Assembly (NCBI RefSeq): GCF_036059255.1
Contig: NZ_CP107947.1
Location: 7,440,001 to 7,504,000 of the forward strand
Direction: 5' to 3'
Length of the DNA: 64,000 nt
From: Micromonospora sp. NBC_00389
Lineage (GTDB): Bacteria > Actinomycetota > Actinomycetes > Mycobacteriales > Micromonosporaceae
This document shows positions 43,775 through 52,984 of this stretch, in pieces (within the stretch, counting starts at the first letter, position 1; every line of letters begins with the position of its first letter). A program made the position numbers and the translations under genes. Under the pieces are notes generated by a model. It did not search any database, was not told the DNA's origin, and saw nothing but the letters and a program-made list of their open reading frames with translations.

Positions 43775-44926
43775 GTGAGTGCACCCTCGGTCTACCTGGA
43801 CGCGGCGACCGCCGCGCCGCTGCACCCGGTCGCCCGGCAGGCGCTGATGGCCGCCCTCGACGACGGCTGGGCCGACCCCGGCAAGCTCTACACCCAGGCC
43901 CGTCGGGCCCGGCAACTGCTCGACGCCGCCCGCGAGGCCACCGCGCAGACGCTCGGCGTCCGCGCCGACGAACTGTCCTTCACCCCCAGCGGTACGACGG
44001 CCGCCCACGGCGCTGTGCTCGGTGGCCTGGCCGGGCGGCACCGGGTCGGGTCCACGCTGGTGCACTCGGCGATCGAGCACTCCGCCGTGCTGCACGCCGC
44101 GGAGCGGCACGTGGCAGCTGGCGGCAGCGCCAACCCGGTGCCGGTCGACCGGCTGGGCCGGCTGGACCTGACCGCCTGGTCGGACGCGGTCCAGGCCCCC
44201 GGCGTCGCGCTGGCCGCACTGATCACCGCCAGTCACGAGGTGGGCACCGTACAACCGGTGGCCGAGGCGGCCGCCGCGTGCGCCGACGCCGGGGTGCCGC
44301 TGTACGTCGACGCCGCGCAGTCGGTCGGCCGGGTACCCCTGCCGGCGGGCTGGTCGGTGCTCAGCGCCAGCGCACACAAGTGGGGCGGCCCGCCCGGGGT
44401 GGGGTTGCTGGCGGTCCGCAAGGGCACCCGCTGGGAGTCACCCTGGCCGGCCGACGAGCGGGAGGGCGGACGTACCCCCGGCTCGGTGAACCTGCCCGCG
44501 GTGGTGGCGGCGGCGGCGAGCCTGCGCGCGGCGGCGGCCGACGCCGCGGCCGAGGAGAGCCGGCTGGCGGCGCTGGTGGATCGGATCCGGGCGCGGGTGC
44601 CGGCGGAGGTGCCCGACGTCGAGGTGGTCGGTGACCCGGTGCTCCGGCTCCCCCACCTGGTGACCTTCTCCTGCCTGTACGTCGACGGCGAGGCGCTGCT
44701 GCACGCGCTGGACCGGCGCGGCTTCGCCGTGTCGTCCGGCTCGTCCTGCACCTCGTCCACGCTGCGCCCGTCGCACGTGCTGGAGGCGATGGGGGTGCTC
44801 TCGCACGGCAACGTCCGGGTCAGCCTGCACCGGGAGACGACCGAGGCGGACGTCGAGAGGTTCCTCGCCGAACTGCCCGGGATCGTCGCCGACCTACGCG
44901 CCGAGGCCGGGGTGGTGGGGCTGTGA
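43775..44926 (+). CDS. Cysteine desulfurase
   Basis: A 383-residue PLP enzyme that takes sulfur from cysteine for Fe-S clusters or thio-cofactors. Family pieces: YLDAATAAP at the start, ASHEVGTVQP, the PLP-Lys in SASAHKWGGPPGVG (~210), and the persulfide Cys in SSGSSCTSS (~325). GTG 43775 fits homologue length; GTG 43715 in the repeat would add 20 residues. The TusA-like gene 91 bases downstream is a natural sulfur acceptor, and Fe-S users ErpA and NadA are close. Confidence 0.92.
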   Translation: MSAPSVYLDAATAAPLHPVARQALMAALDDGWADPGKLYTQARRARQLLDAAREATAQTLGVRADELSFTPSGTTAAHGAVLGGLAGRHRVGSTLVHSAIEHSAVLHAAERHVAAGGSANPVPVDRLGRLDLTAWSDAVQAPGVALAALITASHEVGTVQPVAEAAAACADAGVPLYVDAAQSVGRVPLPAGWSVLSASAHKWGGPPGVGLLAVRKGTRWESPWPADEREGGRTPGSVNLPAVVAAAASLRAAAADAAAEESRLAALVDRIRARVPAEVPDVEVVGDPVLRLPHLVTFSCLYVDGEALLHALDRRGFAVSSGSSCTSSTLRPSHVLEAMGVLSHGNVRVSLHRETTEADVERFLAELPGIVADLRAEAGVVGL

Positions 44927-45017
44927 CCGCTACCGCTCCCCCGGCGCCGCGCGGGCGGGCCACGGGCGGGACGGCTACGGGCGGGACGGCACGGCGTGGG
45001 AACGGGAGAATGGGGCG

Positions 45018-45251
45018 GTGACGATGCCGGACGAGGTCCTCGACTGCCGGGGCCAGCGCTGTCCGCTGCCGGTGATCGCGGCGGCCCGACGGATGCCCCA
45101 GGTGCCGGTCGGCACGGTGGTCCGGGTGCTCGCCGACGATCCAGCCGCCGCGGTGGACATCCCCGCCTGGTGCCGGATGCGCGGTCAGGAGTTCCTCGCC
45201 GCCATCACCGGCCCCGACGGCCCCGCCTACGACATCCGCCGCGCCCACTGA
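45018..45251 (+). CDS. TusA family sulfurtransferase
   Basis: A 77-residue sulfur carrier with the family motif CRGQRCPLPVIAAARRM, where the CPxP Cys carries the persulfide, and ADDPAAAVDIPAWCRM later. It should receive sulfur from the cysteine desulfurase encoded just upstream. GTG 45018 and ATG 45024 both follow a GGGAGAATGGGG region; either may be used. Confidence 0.9.
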   Translation: MTMPDEVLDCRGQRCPLPVIAAARRMPQVPVGTVVRVLADDPAAAVDIPAWCRMRGQEFLAAITGPDGPAYDIRRAH

Positions 45252-45351
45252 CCCGCCGCACCCCGCGATCTCGCAGTTCCGCCCGGCGAAACGCACCTGA
45301 AGCGCGGATCGGCGTCACAACGTGCAAGACCACGGAGTGCGGGGGTACGGG

Positions 45352-46365
<1,014 letters not shown>

Positions 46366-46489
46366 CTACCGGCCCGGCCATCCGGCGGCGTCCGCTCGGT
46401 CGGACAACGGCAACCGCCCGGTAACCGCCCGGCGGGCGCCGTCCCGAGACCGCTCCCACCCCCGCTGGTCACCACTCCCACAACGACGG

Positions 46490-46515
46490 CGGGGCCGTCC
46501 CGAAGGACGGCCCCG
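46490..46515 (-). terminator. Terminator of erpA
   Basis: 11-bp arms with a CGAA tetraloop (46490-46500, 46505-46515), extendable outward with a 3-base bulge, 25 bases after the erpA stop. Confidence 0.8.
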
Positions 46516-46539
46516 TCGTGTTGGTGCGTATGGCGCGAC

Positions 46540-46911
46540 TCAGTTGAACGAGTCGCCGCAGGCGCAGGAGTTGCCCGCGTTGGGGTTGTCGATGGTGAAG
46601 CCCTGGGCGTCGATCCGGTCAGCGAAGTCGATCGTCGCGCCGGAAAGGTACGGGGCGCTCATCCGGTCGACGACGACCTCAACACCACCGAAATCGGTGA
46701 CGACGTCACCGTCGAGCGAACGCTCGTCGAAGAAGAGCTGGTACCGCAGGCCGGAGCAGCCGCCCGGCTGCACCGCGACCCGGAGCCGCAGGTCGTCGCG
46801 GCCCTCCTGCTCGATCAGGGCCTTGACCTTCTGCGCCGCGACGTCGGTGAGGACGACGGAAGTAGGGGCGGCCTGGGCCTCGGTCGACTCGGTCTGCGCT
46901 GGCGTGGTCAC
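46540..46911 (-). CDS. erpA: Iron-sulfur cluster insertion protein (HesB/IscA family)
   Basis: A 123-residue A-type carrier that hands Fe-S clusters to apo-enzymes. The three cluster Cys are in GGCSGLRY (~62) and NSCACGDSF (~116-118). GTG 46911 follows GGGAG by about 9 bases; the open frame goes on to 47142 but is non-coding in look. Next to a cysteine desulfurase, TusA and the 4Fe-4S enzyme NadA, it fits a sulfur/Fe-S neighbourhood. M. tuberculosis Rv2204c corresponds. Confidence 0.92.
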   Translation of the reverse strand: MTTPAQTESTEAQAAPTSVVLTDVAAQKVKALIEQEGRDDLRLRVAVQPGGCSGLRYQLFFDERSLDGDVVTDFGGVEVVVDRMSAPYLSGATIDFADRIDAQGFTIDNPNAGNSCACGDSFN

Positions 46912-47092
46912 GTGGAAGTCTCCCTGCGCGGTATGGGTCCGGACGCACTGGCCAACGCCGCACGCCGTCCAGTGATTCCCGGTTGTGGTCCTTTTCCGAT
47001 CGTACGCCGCGCCGGCCGGACTCACCCGCGTGGCGTGACCCCCGCCGCAGGTCGTCCCGGTCGCAGCCGGGTCGGGCGCGCGGCCTGAGCGC

Positions 47093-48232
47093 TCAGCGGC
47101 TCCACTGCCGGGCCAGTCGGGCACCCAGCTCGCGCAGCCCATCGCTGGGCCGGCTCATCGCGGCGGCCAGCCCGCCGCCCTCCTCCCCGCCGAAGTGGTC
47201 GACCAGGCTGTACGCGTCGGTCACCCCCGCCGAGGCGGCCTCCCGCCGGCCGGTGCTCACCTGCCCGGCCACCACCACGCAGGGGACCCCCCGGTCCCGG
47301 GCGGCGCCCGCCACCCCGGCGACCACCTTCCCGCGCAGCGACTGGTGGTCGAAGGACCCCTCACCGGTGATCACGAGGTCGGCGGTGTCCAGTGCGGCGT
47401 CCAGCCCGGTGGCCCTGGTGACCAGGCCGATGCCCGACTCGCAGCCACCGCCCAGGGCGAGCAGGGCCGCGCCGATGCCGCCGGCGGCTCCGCCACCGGG
47501 CAGTCCGCCGAGCCCCGGCGGGCAGCCGGGCAGGTCCCGCTCCAGCACCGCCGCGAAGCGCTCCAGGGCGGCGTCGAGCAGCAGCACATCGGCCCGGTCG
47601 GCACCCTTCTGCGGGCCGAACACACTGCTGGCGCCGTGCAGGCCGAGCAGCGGGTTGTCCACGTCCGTGGCGGCGATCAACCGGGTGCCGCGCAGCCGGG
47701 GCGCGCCGTCCAGTGCGGCGACCGCGGCCAGCGCCGCTCCGCCGTACGGCAGGGCGCGGCCCGCCTCATCCAGCGGGGTGACGCCGAGCGCCGTGAGCAT
47801 CCCGGCGCCGCCGTCGTTGGTGCCGGAGCCGCCCAGCCCGATCACCACCGTCCGGGCGCCGCTCTCCACCGCGGCGGCCACCAGCAGGCCCAGGCCGTAC
47901 GACGTGGTGGCCTTCGGGTCACGTTCGGCGGTGGCGAGCAGGTGCAGCCCGCACGCCTGGGCGCTCTCCAGGTAGGCGGTCGCGCCGTCGGCGGTGAGCA
48001 GGATCTCACCGGCCGCCGGCCGGCCCAGTGGGTCGACCGTCCGCACCGGCACCCGCCGGCCACCGATGGCCTCGGCGAGCACCTCCACGAAGCCCGGCCC
48101 ACCGTCGGCGAGTGGCCGGATCAGCAGGTCGTCGTCGGCGGCGACGGTGCGCCAGCCGGCGGCCACCGCGGCGGCCACCTCCGGTGCGGGCAGGGTGCCG
48201 GCGAACTTGTCCGGACAGAGCAGCACACGCAT
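47093..48232 (-). CDS. Glycerate kinase
   Basis: A 379-residue class I glycerate kinase phosphorylating D-glycerate with ATP. It starts with MRVLLCPDKFAGTLPAPEVA, has LADGGPGF, GLGGSGTNDGG (~138), GPQKGA and DLVITGEGSFDHQSLRGK (~283), all typical. ATG 48232 is chosen by homology; the sequence before it has CACACT 7 bases upstream and little ribosome site. Rv2205c is the likely counterpart. It is divergent from nadA with 59 bases between. Confidence 0.9.
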   Translation of the reverse strand: MRVLLCPDKFAGTLPAPEVAAAVAAGWRTVAADDDLLIRPLADGGPGFVEVLAEAIGGRRVPVRTVDPLGRPAAGEILLTADGATAYLESAQACGLHLLATAERDPKATTSYGLGLLVAAAVESGARTVVIGLGGSGTNDGGAGMLTALGVTPLDEAGRALPYGGAALAAVAALDGAPRLRGTRLIAATDVDNPLLGLHGASSVFGPQKGADRADVLLLDAALERFAAVLERDLPGCPPGLGGLPGGGAAGGIGAALLALGGGCESGIGLVTRATGLDAALDTADLVITGEGSFDHQSLRGKVVAGVAGAARDRGVPCVVVAGQVSTGRREAASAGVTDAYSLVDHFGGEEGGGLAAAMSRPSDGLRELGARLARQWSR

Positions 48233-48291
48233 GCCGAGCAGTGTGGCAGCCCACACCGACGGAAGCCGCGTCGCGCTCGCGCTGTGGGACC

Positions 48292-49500
48292 ATGGACCAC
48301 GTGACTTCGACCTGGGTGGAACCCTCCAACACGGCGACGGCTCTGCTGCTGCTCGGTCGGGGCAGCGACCCCGACACCGAGCGCGGCGTCGAGTGTCCGG
48401 GCGACCTGCCGGCGCCCAGCGACCCCGATCTGGTGGCCCGCGCCACGGCGGCGAAGGCGAAGCTGGGCAGCAAGGTCTTCGTGCTGGGGCACCACTACCA
48501 GCGCGACGAGGTGATCCAGTTCGCGGACGTGACCGGCGACTCGTTCAAGCTGGCCCGGGAGGCCGCGGCCCGTCCGGACGCGGAGTACATCGTGTTCTGC
48601 GGCGTGCACTTCATGGCCGAGAGCGCCGACATCCTCACCACCGACGCCCAGCGGGTGATCCTGCCCGACCTGGCGGCGGGCTGCTCGATGGCGGACATGG
48701 CCGTGCTGGGCCAGGTCGAGGCCGCCTGGGACACGCTGACCGAACTGGGCATCGCCGGCGAAACCGTGGCGGTGACGTACATGAACTCCTCGGCCGACAT
48801 CAAGGGCTTCGTCGGCCGAAACGGTGGCGTGGTCTGCACCTCCTCCAACGCCAAGCGCGCCCTGGACTGGGCGTACGAGCAGGGGTCGAAGGTGCTCTTC
48901 CTGCCCGACCAGCACCTGGGCCGCAACACGGCGGTGCTGGAGATGGGCCTGTCGCTGGACGACTGCGTCCTCTACGACCCGCACAAGCCGGGCGGCGGGC
49001 TCACCGCCGAGCAGCTGCGGGACGCCAAGATGATTCTCTGGCGGGGGCACTGCTCGGTGCACGGCCGCTTCACCCTGGAGAGCGTCAACGACGTACGGGA
49101 GCGGGTGCCCGGGGTCAACGTGCTGGTCCACCCGGAGTGCCGGCACGAGGTGGTCACGGCCGCCGACTACGTCGGCTCGACCGAGTACATCATCAAGACC
49201 ATCGAGGCGGCTCCGACCGGCTCGGCGTGGGCGCTCGGCACCGAGCTGAACCTGGTCCGCCGGCTGGCGCTGGCGCACCCGGACAAGCAGATCATGTTCC
49301 TGGACAAGGCGGTCTGCTACTGCTCGACGATGAACCGGATCGACCTGCCGCACCTGGTCTGGGCGCTGGAGGAGCTGGTCGCGGGCCGGGTGGCCAACCA
49401 GATCACGGTGGACCCCGACACCGCGTACCACGCGCGGGTGGCGCTGGATCAGATGCTCGCCCTGCCCGGCGCGGACACCCCGCCGCCGACCGCGAGCTGA
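48292..49500 (+). CDS. nadA: Quinolinate synthase
   Basis: A ~402-residue 4Fe-4S enzyme that condenses iminoaspartate with dihydroxyacetone phosphate to quinolinate for NAD. The three cluster Cys are in FCGVHFMAES (~104), HPECRHEV (~283) and KAVCYCSTM (~345); HHYQRDE and MNSSADIKGF are also diagnostic. ATG 48292 and GTG 48301 are both possible. Neither nadB nor nadC lies next to it; the nearby cysteine desulfurase and ErpA may supply its cluster. Confidence 0.94.
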   Translation: MDHVTSTWVEPSNTATALLLLGRGSDPDTERGVECPGDLPAPSDPDLVARATAAKAKLGSKVFVLGHHYQRDEVIQFADVTGDSFKLAREAAARPDAEYIVFCGVHFMAESADILTTDAQRVILPDLAAGCSMADMAVLGQVEAAWDTLTELGIAGETVAVTYMNSSADIKGFVGRNGGVVCTSSNAKRALDWAYEQGSKVLFLPDQHLGRNTAVLEMGLSLDDCVLYDPHKPGGGLTAEQLRDAKMILWRGHCSVHGRFTLESVNDVRERVPGVNVLVHPECRHEVVTAADYVGSTEYIIKTIEAAPTGSAWALGTELNLVRRLALAHPDKQIMFLDKAVCYCSTMNRIDLPHLVWALEELVAGRVANQITVDPDTAYHARVALDQMLALPGADTPPPTAS

Positions 49501-49596
49501 TCACTATCCGTAGCGTCGTTGGTACGCAAAAGTGCCTGATCACCGATTAATGCCACACACGCCGATGTGACCGAGTCGTTTTTCGTCACCGAGGGC

Positions 49597-49602
49597 TATG
49601 CT
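49597..49602 (+). promoter_or_regulatory. Possible -10 box of murA
   Basis: TATGCT lies 110 bases before the murA start in an AT-richer intergenic stretch (49501-49697). No clear -35; the leader would be ~105 bases. Confidence 0.4.
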
Positions 49603-49712
49603 GCCGGAGCGACGACGCAAGCGGGCCGTTTCGATATGGCCGCATCCGGGGTAGCGACAGTGTTCAGACTCCCCACCATCAACACGGCAGCACCGACATG
49701 CTGGAGGTTGCG

Positions 49713-51068
49713 TTGACCGACGACGTCCTGGTCGTGCACGGAGGCACTCCGCTTGAAGGGCGGATCCGCGTGCGAGGCGCGAAAAACCTGGTTTCGAAGG
49801 CGATGGTCGCCGCGCTGCTCGGCGACAGCCCGAGCCGGCTGTTCGACGTGCCGAAGATCCGTGACGTCGAGGTGGTCCGGGGTCTGCTCGGCCTGCACGG
49901 CGTCAAGGTGACCGACGGCGACGAGGACGGCGAGCTCGTCTTCGATCCCGCGAACGTGGAGAGCGCCAGCACCGACCAGATCAACGTGCACGCCGGCTCC
50001 AGCCGGATCCCGATCCTGTTCTGCGGCCCGCTGCTGCACCGGCTCGGGCACGCGTTCATCCCGGACCTGGGCGGCTGCCACATCGGCCCGCGCCCGATCG
50101 ACTTCCACCTGCAGGCGCTGCGCGAGTTCGGCGCCACGGTCGACAAGCGGCCCGAGGGGCTGCACCTGTCCGCGCCGAACGGACTGCACGGGACGAAGTT
50201 CGCCCTGCCGTACCCGAGTGTCGGCGCCACCGAGCAGGTGCTGCTGACCGCGGTGATGGCCGAGGGCGTGACCGAGCTGCGCAACGCCGCGGTGGAGCCG
50301 GAGATCATCGACCTCATCTGCATCCTGCAGAAGATGGGCGCGATCATCAAGGTGCACACCGACCGGGTGATCGAGATCCAGGGCGTGCCGAAGCTGCACG
50401 GCTACACCCACCGGCCGATCCCGGACCGGATCGAGGCGGCGAGCTGGGCCGCGGCGGCTCTGGCCACCCGCGGTCACGTCGAGGTGCTCGGCGCGCAGCA
50501 GGCCGACATGATGACCTTCCTGAACATCTTCCGGTCGGTCGGTGGCGAGTACGAGGTCACCGACGCCCGGCCGCCGAAGCTGGGCGATCTCGGCCAGGAG
50601 GGTGGCATCCGGTTCTGGCACCCGGGCGGCGAGCTGAACGCGGTGGCGCTGGAGACCGACGTGCACCCCGGCTTCATGACCGACTGGCAGCAGCCGTTGG
50701 TCGTGGCGCTCACCCAGGCCCGCGGGCTGTCGATCGTCCACGAGACGGTCTACGAGCAGCGGTTGGGCTACACCGAGGCGCTGAACTCGATGGGCGCCAA
50801 CATCCAGGTCTACCGGGACTGCCTCGGCGGCACCCCGTGCCGCTTCGGCCGGCGCAACTTCAAGCACTCGGCGGTCATCGCCGGGCCGAGCAAGCTGCAC
50901 GCCGCCGACCTGGTCATCCCGGACCTGCGGGCCGGCTTCAGCCACCTGATCGCGGCGCTCGCGGCCGAGGGCACCTCCCGGGTGTACGGCGTCGACCTGA
51001 TCAACCGGGGCTACGAGGACTTCGAGGCGAAGCTCGCCGACCTCGGCGCGCACGCCGAGCGTCCGTAA
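49713..51068 (+). CDS. murA: UDP-GlcNAc 1-carboxyvinyltransferase
   Basis: A 451-residue enzyme making the first committed peptidoglycan precursor. The substrate Lys-Asn pair is in GAKNLVSKA (~23) and the active-site loop GGCHIGPRP (~125) retains Cys, the residue fosfomycin alkylates; mycobacteria have Asp there. TTG 49713 is preferred because GGAGG lies 5 bases upstream and homologues start TDDVLVVHGG; ATG 49698 adds five residues and has no site. It is followed by a strong terminator, so it is monocistronic. Confidence 0.93.
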   Translation: MTDDVLVVHGGTPLEGRIRVRGAKNLVSKAMVAALLGDSPSRLFDVPKIRDVEVVRGLLGLHGVKVTDGDEDGELVFDPANVESASTDQINVHAGSSRIPILFCGPLLHRLGHAFIPDLGGCHIGPRPIDFHLQALREFGATVDKRPEGLHLSAPNGLHGTKFALPYPSVGATEQVLLTAVMAEGVTELRNAAVEPEIIDLICILQKMGAIIKVHTDRVIEIQGVPKLHGYTHRPIPDRIEAASWAAAALATRGHVEVLGAQQADMMTFLNIFRSVGGEYEVTDARPPKLGDLGQEGGIRFWHPGGELNAVALETDVHPGFMTDWQQPLVVALTQARGLSIVHETVYEQRLGYTEALNSMGANIQVYRDCLGGTPCRFGRRNFKHSAVIAGPSKLHAADLVIPDLRAGFSHLIAALAAEGTSRVYGVDLINRGYEDFEAKLADLGAHAERP

Positions 51069-51083
51069 CCTCGAACACCTTCC

Positions 51084-51123
51084 GTTCGCGCCCGGTGCAC
51101 CGCGATGTGCACCGGGCGCGAAC
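51084..51123 (+). terminator. Terminator of murA
   Basis: Perfect 17-bp arms (51084-51100, 51107-51123) with a 6-base loop, 16 bases after the murA stop and just before the next gene's -10 box. Confidence 0.85.
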
Positions 51124-51130
51124 CGTTGGC

Positions 51131-51136
51131 TACCCT
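51131..51136 (+). promoter_or_regulatory. -10 box, leaderless start of DUF3043 gene
   Basis: TACCCT ends 6 bases before GTG 51143, immediately after the murA terminator. Confidence 0.55.
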
Positions 51137-51142
51137 TGCCGC

Positions 51143-51736
51143 GTGCCGTCGCTCTTTCGCCGCAAGTCCACCGACCTCGTCGACGAGGCCGTCACCTCGG
51201 TGACCCCCGAGGAAACCGCCGAGCGGTCCCGGGGCTACACCCCGGCCAAGGGTCGGGAGACGCCGAAGCGGCCGACCGTCGGCCGTCGCCCGGCCGGCCC
51301 CACCCGCCCCCTGAACAAGCAGGAGGAGCGGGAGCGCCGCCGTCAGTTGCGTGCCGAGGCCGCGTCGGAGTTCCGCCGCGAGGGCGGCCCCCGCGACCGC
51401 GGCCCGGAGCGGCTGCTGGCCCGCAACGTGGTCGACTCCCGGCGTACGGTCGGCACCTGGTTCTTCGGCGGCGCACTGATCGTGCTGATCGGGTCGAACG
51501 CGGCGATGCCGCCGCTGGTCCGGCTGATCTCCAACGTGCTCTGGGGCGCGCTGGCGCTGGGCGTGGTCGTCGACTCGGTGCTCATCTGCCGCAAGATCCG
51601 CAAGCTGATCCGGGAGCGCTTCCCGAAGACCGGCCAGCGGATGGGTTCGCTCTACCTCTACGCGATCATGCGCTCGATCACCTTCCGGCGGATGCGCGCC
51701 CCGGCCCCCCAGGTCAAGCTCGGCGACAAGGTCTGA
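51143..51736 (+). CDS. DUF3043 membrane protein
   Basis: A 197-residue actinobacterial membrane protein of unknown function. The first ~90 residues are basic and hydrophilic (FRRKSTDLVDEAVTSVTPEETAERSRGYTPAKGR is one conserved stretch in two parts), then DRGPERLLARNVVDSRRTVGT, two membrane helices (~112-130, ~136-155) and a basic C-terminus RSITFRRMRAP. The long frame upstream is murA shadow. It is convergent with azlD, 7 bases apart. Confidence 0.85.
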   Translation: MPSLFRRKSTDLVDEAVTSVTPEETAERSRGYTPAKGRETPKRPTVGRRPAGPTRPLNKQEERERRRQLRAEAASEFRREGGPRDRGPERLLARNVVDSRRTVGTWFFGGALIVLIGSNAAMPPLVRLISNVLWGALALGVVVDSVLICRKIRKLIRERFPKTGQRMGSLYLYAIMRSITFRRMRAPAPQVKLGDKV

Positions 51737-51743
51737 CCCCGGC

Positions 51744-52052
51744 TCAGGCCACCCCGAGCAGACGCAGCACCGCCGTGGTGGCGGCCGCGCCGACCACCAC
51801 CAGCACGAACGGCACCCGCCGCCAGGCGAGCAGCACGCCGACCAGCACCCCGGCCGGGCGCGCCCAGCCGGCGAACCGGCCGGCCTCGGTCAGCGCCGCG
51901 GTGGCGGCCAGCGCGGCCAGCAGCGCGGCGGCACCCACCGGCAACAGTCGCCGGGCCCACTCCGGAAGTTCCAGCCGGTCCCGCAGCAGCACACCGGCCA
52001 GCCGGAAGCCATAGGTTCCGGCGGCCAACGCCAGGATCACCGCGATCAGCAC
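51744..52052 (-). CDS. azlD: AzlD family branched-chain amino acid exporter subunit
   Basis: A 102-residue protein with four membrane helices, the small partner of AzlC in exporters of branched-chain amino acids or analogues. The opening VILALAAGTYGFRLAGVLL and the RLLPVGAAALLAAL block are typical. Its GTG start overlaps the azlC stop by 7 bases, indicating coupled synthesis of the two subunits. Confidence 0.88.
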   Translation of the reverse strand: MLIAVILALAAGTYGFRLAGVLLRDRLELPEWARRLLPVGAAALLAALAATAALTEAGRFAGWARPAGVLVGVLLAWRRVPFVLVVVGAAATTAVLRLLGVA

Positions 52053-52918
52053 GGCACCTCCCCGGTGCGCTCCACGCCGAGAGGTGCGGACGCGGCCGGG
52101 CGGGCCTGTTCGACGCCCACACGTGCGGACGCGGCCGGGCGGGCCTGTTCGACGCCCACGGGTGCGGCCGCGTCCGGGCGCGGCCCCTCCACGGTCTGCT
52201 CGACCCCGCCGGGCGCGGGCGGGGCGGGGTTGGCGTCGCCGGTCGGGGGCGGCCGACGGCGGAAGGCGATGGCAGCCGGGCCGGCGAGCGCGAGCAGCAC
52301 CGGCAGCCCGGCCGGCAGCACCGGCGTGGCCACGACCGCCAGCGCGGCCCCGGCCAACGCCGCCTGCCGGGTGTCCCGGTCACGCAGGGACGGCAGCAGC
52401 AGCGCGATCAATCCGGCGGGGAAGGCGGCGTCCAGGCCCAGCGCGGCCGGGTCGCCGATCGCGTCGCCGGCGAGCACGCCGAGCAGGGTGCCGACGTTCC
52501 AGGCCAGGAAGAGCAGCGTGCCGGCCAGCCAGAACGCTCGCCGCCGAGCGTGGCCGGCCGGTTGGGCCAGGGTGAGCGCGGTCGTCTCGTCGGTCATCAG
52601 GTGACTGCCGAGCAGCCGGTGCCGCAGCCGGGGGCCGAGGCTGTCACCGAGGGCGAGGCCGAACGGCAGGTGCCGGGCGTTGAGCAGCAGCCCGGCCAGC
52701 ACGGCGGCCAGTGGGCTGCCGGCGGCCACCAGGCCGACCGCCATGAACTGCGCGCCGCCGGCGTAGAGGACCGCGGACATGGTCAGGGTGGCCCACACGG
52801 GTAGCCCGGCGGCGACCGCCACCGCCCCGAACGAGGCACCCACCGCGATCATGGCCGCACCGAGAGCAAGCACGTCGCGAAGCATCCGGGCGTCGGCTGT
52901 TCGTTGTACCGTACGCAT
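52046..52918 (-). CDS. azlC: AzlC family branched-chain amino acid exporter
   Basis: A 290-residue polytopic membrane protein, the large subunit. Family features: GASFGAVAVAAGLPVWATLTMSAVLYAGGAQFMAV in the first part, LLLNARHLPFGLALG and MTDETTAL. The transport domain ends near residue 230; the last ~55 residues are a hydrophilic tail with GVEQARPAAS repeats from a 39-base tandem duplication. ATG 52918 is next to a 16-base palindrome that probably controls it from the divergent regulator gene. Confidence 0.88.
   Translation of the reverse strand: MRTVQRTADARMLRDVLALGAAMIAVGASFGAVAVAAGLPVWATLTMSAVLYAGGAQFMAVGLVAAGSPLAAVLAGLLLNARHLPFGLALGDSLGPRLRHRLLGSHLMTDETTALTLAQPAGHARRRAFWLAGTLLFLAWNVGTLLGVLAGDAIGDPAALGLDAAFPAGLIALLLPSLRDRDTRQAALAGAALAVVATPVLPAGLPVLLALAGPAAIAFRRRPPPTGDANPAPPAPGGVEQTVEGPRPDAAAPVGVEQARPAASARVGVEQARPAASAPLGVERTGEVPC
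52084..52161. repeat. 39-base tandem repeat in azlC 3' end
   Basis: Two copies (52084-52122, 52123-52161) differ at very few positions and a degenerate third begins at 52162. They encode a 13-residue unit VGVEQARPAASA(R/P) in the cytoplasmic-looking tail of AzlC. Confidence 0.92.
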
Positions 52919-52919
52919 G

Positions 52920-52935
52920 GTTCACCATGGTGAAC
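52920..52935. promoter_or_regulatory. Palindromic operator between azlC and xre
   Basis: GTTCACCATGGTGAAC is a perfect 16-base palindrome directly before the azlC ATG and 50 bases before the divergent XRE regulator. The position suits repression of azlCD and possibly autoregulation. Confidence 0.75.
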
Positions 52936-52984
52936 AGATGACCGGTGTTCGTCAAACCGAACGTAGATCCGATGGAGCGAACGC

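Noticed and set aside
48233..48291. -10 box for leaderless glycerate kinase (CACACT) and for nadA
   Set aside because: The hexamers deviate from TANNNT at the first base or are absent; not enough to annotate.
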